From an uncultured Coriobacteriia bacterium (lineage in GTDB: Bacteria; Actinomycetota; Coriobacteriia; Coriobacteriales; QAMH01): a stretch of 8,540 nt of DNA. Location: NCBI GenBank assembly GCA_902493755.1, contig CABURF010000034.1:1-8540 (forward strand), in the 5' to 3' direction. The notes beneath the pieces were generated by a model. That model was not told the DNA's origin. It did not search any database and saw nothing but the letters and a program-made list of their open reading frames with translations. Shown piece by piece: positions 1-8,540 of this stretch. Position 1 is the stretch's first letter. Every line of letters starts with the position of its first letter. A program made the translations under genes and the position numbers.

Positions 1-871
1 CGAGCGGGCTGGGCAGGTAGTCGACGACAGCGTCGAGCAGCTCCTGAACGCCCTTATTCTTGTAAGCAGAACCCACGAAGACAAGGTTGAGGTCGTTGGC
101 GAGAACGCCGGCGCGTAGGGCCTTCTTGAGCAGGTCGACGGGAATCTCCTCGTCCATGAGGACGAGTTCCATGAGCTCGTCATCGTAGTCGGCGGCAGCC
201 TCGAGCAGCTCGGCACGGCGCTCCTCGACGATGTCAACAAACTCGTCGGGGATGGTATCCATGGGCTCGGGGTAGGTCATGCCCTTGTCGTCGGCCTTGA
301 AGTCCCATGCGGTCATGGTGACGAGATCGATGACGCCCCAGAAGTGGTCCTCTTCACCCATGGGAACCTGAGCGGCGATGGCATGTGCGCCGAGACGATC
401 CCTCATGGTATCGATAGCGCGGAAGTAGTTGGCGCCGATGCGATCGTACTTGTTGATGAAGGCGATGCGGGGAACCTCGTAGCGGGAGGCCTGACGCCAG
501 ACCGTCTCGGACTGAGGCTGAACACCAGCAACAGCATCGAACACGGCGACAGCGCCGTCGAGAACGCGCAGGCTACGCTCGACCTCGGAGGTGAAGTCAA
601 CGTGGCCCGGGGTGTCGATGATCTGGATGCGGTAGGTCTTGCCGTCCTTGTCCCAGAAGCACGTGGTGGCAGCAGAGGTAATGGTTACGCCGCGCTCCTG
701 CTCCTGAACCATCCAGTCCATGGTCGCAGCACCGTCGTGAACCTCACCGATCTTGTGGGTCTTGCCCGTGTAGTAGAGGATGCGCTCGGTCGTGGTGGTC
801 TTACCGGCATCGATGTGAGCCATGATGCCGATATTGCGAGTATCCTCAAGCGGAGTTTTCTTCGTTGCCAT
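1..871 (-). CDS. fusA: Elongation factor G, N-terminal 290 residues (partial, runs off the left edge)
   Basis: EF-G is the GTPase that drives translocation of tRNA and mRNA on the ribosome. The visible part is essentially the whole G domain. G1 is AHIDAGKT at residues 18-25, the switch I motif RGVTIT is at about 60-65, G3 is DTPGH at 86-90 with the catalytic histidine His90, G4 is NKYD at 140-143, and the G5-like GSAYK is at 267-271. The G' subdomain lies between G4 and G5. The usual family length is about 700 residues, so domains II-V lie beyond position 1; base 1 belongs to an incomplete codon. The ATG at 871 follows an AGGAGG ribosome binding site by 8 nt, and that site overlaps the rpsG stop codon, so the two genes are tightly coupled. 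Its place after rpsG marks it as the housekeeping fusA rather than a paralogue. NKYD has Tyr where many EF-Gs have Met, a free position in the NKxD motif. Confidence 0.97.
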   Translation of the reverse strand, partial: MATKKTPLEDTRNIGIMAHIDAGKTTTTERILYYTGKTHKIGEVHDGAATMDWMVQEQERGVTITSAATTCFWDKDGKTYRIQIIDTPGHVDFTSEVERSLRVLDGAVAVFDAVAGVQPQSETVWRQASRYEVPRIAFINKYDRIGANYFRAIDTMRDRLGAHAIAAQVPMGEEDHFWGVIDLVTMTAWDFKADDKGMTYPEPMDTIPDEFVDIVEERRAELLEAAADYDDELMELVLMDEEIPVDLLKKALRAGVLANDLNLVFVGSAYKNKGVQELLDAVVDYLPSPL

Positions 872-883
872 TATGTGTACCTC

Positions 884-1354
884 CTACCAGCGATAGTGAG
901 AGAAGGCGCGATTGGACTCGGCCATCTTGTAGACGTCTTCGCGCTTCTTGACGGATGCGCCCAGACCATTGGAAGCGTCCATGATCTCATTCGCGAGACG
1001 CTCGGCCATGCTGCGCTCCTTGCGATCGCGCGAGTAGCCGACAATCCAGCGGATGGCGAGCGTGGTGGCACGACGGGAGTTGACCTCGGTCGGAACCTGG
1101 TACGTGGCACCACCGACGCGGCGAGGCTTGACCTCAACCGTGGGGCGGACGTTGTCCATGGCCTTCTTGAAGACGCTCAGGGGATCTTCGCCGGTCTTTG
1201 CCTCGACGATGTCAAAGGCACCGTAGACGATGCTCTCGGCAGTCGAGCGCTTGCCGTCGAGCAGGACCTTGTTGATGAGCTGCGTGACAAGACGGTTGTT
1301 GTATACGGCGTCCGGAGTAATCTCGCGGCGTACTGCAGCTGAACGACGTGGCAT
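884..1354 (-). CDS. rpsG: 30S ribosomal protein S7
   Basis: S7 is a primary 16S rRNA-binding protein that nucleates assembly of the 30S head and lies near the E site. The 156-residue product has the normal bacterial length. It starts MPRRSAAVRRE, carries the conserved central stretch with VRPTVEVKPRRVGG at about 69-82, and ends in SHYRW as expected for the family. The start is an ATG with an AAAGGGGAG ribosome binding site 8 nt upstream, inside the 19-nt gap after rpsL. The gene ends in TAG, four bases of which region are reused for the fusA ribosome binding site. In E. coli S7 represses its operon by binding a roughly 100-nt rpsL-rpsG spacer; the 19-nt spacer here is too short to hold such a site, so that control is probably absent or lies elsewhere. 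Confidence 0.98.
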   Translation of the reverse strand: MPRRSAAVRREITPDAVYNNRLVTQLINKVLLDGKRSTAESIVYGAFDIVEAKTGEDPLSVFKKAMDNVRPTVEVKPRRVGGATYQVPTEVNSRRATTLAIRWIVGYSRDRKERSMAERLANEIMDASNGLGASVKKREDVYKMAESNRAFSHYRW

Positions 1355-1373
1355 TTCTCAATCTCCCCTTTCT

Positions 1374-1748
1374 TTAGTTCTTGGGCTTCTTGGCGCCGTA
1401 ACGGCTACGGGCCTGAGCACGATCGGACACGGAAGCGGTATCGAGCGTACCGCGGATGATCTTGTAGCGGACACCGGGGAGGTCCTTAATGCGGCCACCG
1501 CGGATAAGCACCATGGAGTGCTCCTGCAGGTTGTGGCCAATGCCAGGAATGTAGGCGGTGACTTCCATGCCGTTGACAAGACGGACACGGGCAACCTTGC
1601 GAAGAGCCGAGTTCGGCTTCTTGGGGGTTGCAGTGTAGACGCGCGTGCAAACCCCACGCTTCTGGGGATTGCCCTTGAGGGCGGGCGACTTGGATTTGTC
1701 GACTGCCTTCGCGCGGCCCTTACGGACCAACTGATTAATGGTAGGCAA
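1374..1748 (-). CDS. rpsL: 30S ribosomal protein S12 (TTG start)
   Basis: S12 sits at the decoding centre of the 30S subunit and helps set translational accuracy. The 124-residue product begins (M)PTINQLVRKGR and contains PKKPNSALRK at 42-51 and RIKDLPGVRY at 86-95. Lys43 and Lys88, the classic positions of streptomycin-resistance substitutions, are both wild type, as is Asp89, the residue that is beta-methylthiolated in some bacteria. The start codon is TTG at 1748-1746, not ATG. It is well supported because S12 proteins nearly always start MPTI, an AAAGGA ribosome binding site (1760-1755) lies 6 nt upstream, and no in-frame ATG fits. The gene is the first of the str operon and has its own promoter upstream. 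It ends in TAA. Confidence 0.98.
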   Translation of the reverse strand: MPTINQLVRKGRAKAVDKSKSPALKGNPQKRGVCTRVYTATPKKPNSALRKVARVRLVNGMEVTAYIPGIGHNLQEHSMVLIRGGRIKDLPGVRYKIIRGTLDTASVSDRAQARSRYGAKKPKN

Positions 1749-1754
1749 TGTAGT
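1749..1754 (-). promoter_or_regulatory. Spacer between ribosome binding site and TTG start of rpsL
   Basis: The AAAGGA Shine-Dalgarno at 1760-1755 is followed by this 6-nt spacer (ACTACA) and then TTG. The spacing is normal, and it fixes the non-ATG start of rpsL. Confidence 0.7.
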
Positions 1755-1767
1755 TCCTTTCGTTTTG

Positions 1768-1784
1768 CTACCGGTTTACCGTAG
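1768..1784 (-). other. Small hairpin just upstream of the rpsL ribosome binding site
   Basis: On the minus strand CTACGG (1784-1779) can pair with CCGGTAG (1774-1768) around a TAAA loop, with one bulged G at 1772. It ends seven bases before the AAAGGA ribosome binding site. It could be weak RNA structure in the leader, but it is short and bulged and may be chance. Confidence 0.3.
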
Positions 1785-1788
1785 TGAT

Positions 1789-1809
1789 GCTTTTGCAGGT
1801 TTCAAAAGC
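1789..1809 (-). other. Perfect hairpin at the 5' end of the rpsL leader
   Basis: On the minus strand GCTTTTG (1809-1803) and CAAAAGC (1795-1789) form a perfect 7-bp stem with a 7-nt loop. With transcription starting at about 1811, the hairpin would be nearly at the 5' terminus of the str-operon mRNA, a position that often protects mRNA from decay. It is not followed by a U-run, so it does not look like an attenuator. The pairing is seen in the sequence; the stabilising role is inferred. Confidence 0.45.
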
Positions 1810-1819
1810 GCAAGGCGGT

Positions 1820-1848
1820 AGACTACTCGTCCAATCCAAGGCTGTCAA
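1820..1848 (-). promoter_or_regulatory. Promoter of the rpsL-rpsG-fusA operon
   Basis: The minus strand has a perfect -35 hexamer TTGACA (1848-1843), a 17-bp spacer, and a -10 hexamer TAGTCT (1825-1820) that keeps the T, A and final T of TATAAT. Transcription would start at about 1814-1811, giving a leader of about 63 nt before the rpsL start. The bases between -10 and start are GC-rich (ACCGCC), typical of ribosomal promoters under stringent control. The motif and its spacing are seen; the activity and stringent response are inferred. Confidence 0.75.
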
Positions 1849-1856
1849 ACGCCACG

Positions 1857-1866
1857 CACCCGGGTG
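1857..1866. promoter_or_regulatory. 10-bp palindrome just upstream of the str-operon -35
   Basis: CACCCGGGTG is a perfect palindrome centred about 48 bp upstream of the predicted transcription start. The position would suit an activator or UP-like contact. It overlaps one copy of a GGGTGCG direct repeat (1861-1855 and 1887-1881, minus strand, 26 bp apart). An A/T tract AAAAAGTTT (1880-1872) lies between the repeat copies. No known regulator site is recognised and chance is possible. Confidence 0.3.
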
Positions 1867-1897
1867 TATCCAAACTTTTTCGCACCCTATTACACAC

Positions 1898-1928
1898 GAA
1901 TCCCCTGGTCACAAGGACCAGGGGATTC
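1898..1928 (-). terminator. Candidate terminator hairpin after rpoC
   Basis: GAATCCCCTGGTC at 1898-1910 and its exact complement at 1916-1928 form a 13-bp perfect stem with a 5-nt loop, starting 36 nt after the rpoC stop. It is the strongest inverted repeat in the window and sits between the rpoBC unit and the str-operon promoter, where a terminator is expected. On the minus strand the stem is followed by GTGTGTAAT rather than a run of U, so intrinsic termination may be weak. It could equally be a 3'-end stabiliser or RNase processing site. Confidence 0.55.
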
Positions 1929-1964
1929 CCGTTTAGATATCATGGTCAAAAACGCTTGACAACT

Positions 1965-6371
<4,407 letters not shown>

Positions 6372-6374
6372 GGC

Positions 6375-8540
6375 CTACTCCTCTCCTTCAGGGTCGTCAT
6401 CTACGTCTACATCAATTGCAATGCCAGGATCGGCAGAGGCGTCACCAATGAGCTCTTCGGCCTCGTCGACGTACGTATCCTGATCCTCATCGATTGCGGT
6501 CTCGGCAACCTGATCCTCGAGAGCCTCCTCGATCTCATCATGCAGCGGATTGTCCTCGGTGATGACACCGCCGATCAGGCCCTCGTCAGCGCCAACTGAA
6601 GCGTCGTCGTCAACGGGGACGGCAGCACCAATCATGACCTCGTCGCCACCATTGGAGACCGAAGAGCCCAAAAGCTCCTCGCCGCCTTCGGGAATGCCGA
6701 GCAGGTCATCGGCACCCGCGTTCATCTGGGCGATGCCGTCGGTCAGCATGTCAAGCGCATCGAGATCCAAATCGATGCCGGAGTCACCGGCCTCGGCGAT
6801 CTCGCTGCTCGCATCAAGAATCTCGACAGTTTCTGTAAGAGCGGTAGTCTCGTCCTTGCCGTCACGGCCAATGAGCTCAACGTCGAGTGCGAGGGACTTC
6901 ATTTCCTTGACAAGCACCTTGAAGGACTCGGGCAGCTCGGGAGCGGGAATGTTCTCGCCCTTGACGATGGACTCGTACGCCTTGACGCGACCAGCCGTAT
7001 CGTCAGACTTAACCGTGAGAATCTCCTGCAGGACATTGCCCGCACCGTATGCGTACAGGGCCCAAACCTCCATCTCGCCAAAACGCTGGCCACCGAACTG
7101 GGCCTTGCCGCCGAGTGGCTGCTGCGTAATGAGGCTGTAGGGGCCGGTTGAACGGGCATGAATCTTGTCATCAACCATATGCGAGAGCTTGAGCATGTAG
7201 GTCTGGCCCACGGTGATCTGCTCGCGGAACTTCTCGCCCGTGCGACCATCGTAGAGGTCGGCCTTGCCCGTGGCGGAAAGCTGTGCGACGAAAGGCTCGT
7301 AGAACATGTCGCCGTAGCGCTTCTTGGCCTTGTTCACGCGATTCTTATTGCCCTTGATGATAACGTCAGAGATCTCCTCCTCGGTCGCACCATCGAAAAT
7401 CGGGGTGGACACGAAGAAGGGGCCCTCAACGGGCTCGTCGCTCTTGGGATCGTCGCTCCAACCATTGAGCGCGGCCCAACCGAGGTGATTCTCGAGCAGC
7501 TGACCGACATTCATACGAGAGGGAACGCCCAGAGGGTTGAGGATGACATCGACTGGTGTGCCGTCTGCCATGTAGGGCATGTCCTCGACCGGCAAAACGA
7601 GCGAGATAACGCCCTTGTTACCGTGGCGACCAGAGAGCTTGTCGCCCTGCTGGACCTTGCGCTTCTGCGCGACGTACACGCGAACGAGCTCGTTGATTCC
7701 CGGAGGAAGCTCGTCGCCAGCTGCACGCGAGAACTGCGAGATGCCGATAACGCGACCAGAGGCGCCGTGCGGCATCTTCAAGGATGTGTCACGGACCTCG
7801 CGGGCCTTCTCGCCAAAGATGGCGCGCAGCAGGCGCTCCTCGGCGGTGAGCTCGGTCTCGCCCTTGGGCGTGACCTTGCCAACGAGCACGTCACCCGGGT
7901 GCACCTCGGCGCCGATGCGGATGACACCGTCAGCGTCCAAGTTGCCGAGCATATCCTCGGAGAGATTCGGGATTTCGCGGGTGATCTCCTCGGGACCGAG
8001 CTTGGTGTCGCGCGCGTCGATCTCGTGCTCGGAGATGTGGATGGACGTGAGCAGATCCTCGGCGACGACGCGCTCGGAGATGATGATGGCGTCCTCGTAG
8101 TTGTAACCTTCCCACGGCATGTAGGCAATCATGAGATTCTGGCCCAGAGCGAGCTCGGCGTGATCGGTAGAAGGACCATCGGCCAGGGCATCGCCCACGT
8201 GAACCTCGTCGCCATACTTCACAAGCGGCTTATAGTTGATGCAGCCGCTCTGGTTGGAGCGCTGGAACTTAGGCAGCGTGTAGGTGTCGATATTGCCATC
8301 GCCATCGGTGACCTCAACGCGGGCACCATCGACATACGTGACCGTGCCGGCATGCTTGGCCAGGGGCAGCTCGCCGGAGTCAGAGGCGATGCGATGCTCC
8401 ATGCCGGTGCCGACGAGCGGAGCCTGCGGACGCAGCAGCGGCACAGCCTGACGCTGCATGTTCGAGCCCATGAGGGCGCGGTTTGCGTCATCGTGCTCGA
8501 GGAAGGGAATGAGTGCGGTCGCGACTGAGTTCATGTGGCG
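6375..8540 (-). CDS. rpoB: DNA-directed RNA polymerase subunit beta, C-terminal part (5' end outside the window)
   Basis: Beta forms one jaw of the polymerase cleft and contacts nucleotides and the RNA-DNA hybrid. The visible 721 codons start within the family, just before the conserved IPFLEHDDANRALMGSNMQRQAVPL block. The ATG at 8534 is internal, not a start. Further landmarks are the WEGYNYEDAIIISE block, the GDKLSGRHGNKGV motif with its two conserved lysines, and GGQRFGEMEVWAL near the core end. The rifampicin-resistance cluster lies upstream and cannot be judged. The proteobacterial SI2 insertion is absent. The core ends near GRDGK (numbering from the 8534 ATG, about residue 556), and about 160 further residues form an acidic tail. 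The gene ends in TAG, 3 nt before rpoC, and its last codons supply the rpoC ribosome binding site. Confidence 0.98.
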   Translation of the reverse strand, partial: RHMNSVATALIPFLEHDDANRALMGSNMQRQAVPLLRPQAPLVGTGMEHRIASDSGELPLAKHAGTVTYVDGARVEVTDGDGNIDTYTLPKFQRSNQSGCINYKPLVKYGDEVHVGDALADGPSTDHAELALGQNLMIAYMPWEGYNYEDAIIISERVVAEDLLTSIHISEHEIDARDTKLGPEEITREIPNLSEDMLGNLDADGVIRIGAEVHPGDVLVGKVTPKGETELTAEERLLRAIFGEKAREVRDTSLKMPHGASGRVIGISQFSRAAGDELPPGINELVRVYVAQKRKVQQGDKLSGRHGNKGVISLVLPVEDMPYMADGTPVDVILNPLGVPSRMNVGQLLENHLGWAALNGWSDDPKSDEPVEGPFFVSTPIFDGATEEEISDVIIKGNKNRVNKAKKRYGDMFYEPFVAQLSATGKADLYDGRTGEKFREQITVGQTYMLKLSHMVDDKIHARSTGPYSLITQQPLGGKAQFGGQRFGEMEVWALYAYGAGNVLQEILTVKSDDTAGRVKAYESIVKGENIPAPELPESFKVLVKEMKSLALDVELIGRDGKDETTALTETVEILDASSEIAEAGDSGIDLDLDALDMLTDGIAQMNAGADDLLGIPEGGEELLGSSVSNGGDEVMIGAAVPVDDDASVGADEGLIGGVITEDNPLHDEIEEALEDQVAETAIDEDQDTYVDEAEELIGDASADPGIAIDVDVDDDPEGEE
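6378..6388 (-). promoter_or_regulatory. rpoC ribosome binding site inside the end of rpoB
   Basis: AAGGAGAGGAG on the minus strand offers two overlapping Shine-Dalgarno cores. GAGGAG (6383-6378) is 6 nt from the rpoC ATG. The bases also encode the last Glu-rich codons of beta, so the acidic tail and the rpoC translation signal share sequence. Confidence 0.8.
6378..6854 (-). other. Acidic C-terminal tail of beta, free of Lys and Arg
   Basis: Counting from the ATG at 8534, residues 561-719 contain 52 Asp/Glu and no Lys or Arg, with a single His. Other bacterial betas usually stop soon after the conserved ESFKVLVKEM block. The tail is studded with short DLLG, ELLG, VMIG, GLIG and ELIG elements set in acidic or Gly-rich sequence and ends in DDDPEGEE. 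It is probably disordered and may be a partner-docking or DNA-mimicking tail; the function is inferred only. Confidence 0.85.

Noticed and set aside
344..1342. Plus-strand open frame of 332 codons opposite fusA and rpsG
   Set aside because: It spans two well-conserved minus-strand genes and has no recognisable protein features; it is an antisense artefact of GC-rich codon use.
1355..1373. S7 autoregulatory site between rpsL and rpsG
   Set aside because: The spacer is only 19 nt and is filled by the rpsG ribosome binding site; it cannot hold the E. coli-type structure.
1956..1961. TTGACA on the plus strand near the end of rpoC
   Set aside because: No acceptable -10 lies 16-18 bp downstream and no plus-strand gene follows.
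7158..8528. Plus-strand open frame of 456 codons opposite rpoB
   Set aside because: Antisense shadow of a conserved gene; no ribosome binding site context or family resemblance.
8532..8534. ATG at 8534 as the start of rpoB
   Set aside because: The frame continues to the window edge and the residues after the ATG match the middle of beta, so the true start lies outside.

Overview
This window is a minus-strand block of information-processing genes. Read from right to left it holds the 3' part of rpoB, all of rpoC, then rpsL (S12), rpsG (S7) and the 5' part of fusA (EF-G). No plus-strand gene, RNA gene, mobile element or CRISPR array is supported.

The source looks like a high-GC Gram-positive bacterium, most likely class Coriobacteriia (Actinomycetota, Collinsella/Olsenella-like). 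Three things point there: the beta' sequence carries the charged N-terminal insert known from actinobacterial RNA polymerase; the proteobacterial insertions (beta SI2, beta' SI3) are absent; and both beta and beta' have long C-terminal extensions unlike those of Mycobacterium. The genus is not resolved.

Layout: rpoB (8540-6375, 5' end outside the window) and rpoC (6371-1965) are 3 nt apart, with the rpoC Shine-Dalgarno inside the end of rpoB. A 216-nt intergenic region follows. It holds a 13-bp perfect hairpin (1898-1928, candidate terminator or processing element), a palindrome and a short direct repeat, a near-consensus promoter (TTGACA-17-TAGTCT, 1848-1820), and a roughly 63-nt leader with two small hairpins. 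rpsL begins at a TTG codon (1748), followed by rpsG (1354-884) and fusA (871 leftward, cut by the window edge) with gaps of 19 and 12 nt. The rpoBC genes make the catalytic core of RNA polymerase. The str-operon genes make two 30S proteins and the translocation GTPase.

The most notable observation is in the polymerase itself. Beta' continues about 238 residues past the usual PAGTG end. Residues 1319-1373 of that extension align without gaps, by eye, to the C-terminal DNA-binding domain of the RNA polymerase alpha subunit (alpha-CTD), keeping the equivalents of Arg265, Asn268, Gly296, Lys298 and Glu302 of E. coli alpha. Beta has a tail of about 160 residues with no Lys or Arg. Beta and beta' tails share a short acidic/Gly-hydrophobic-(L/I)-G motif. 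The first zinc ribbon of beta' is four residues shorter than usual. Together these suggest an RNA polymerase with lineage-specific accessory surfaces.
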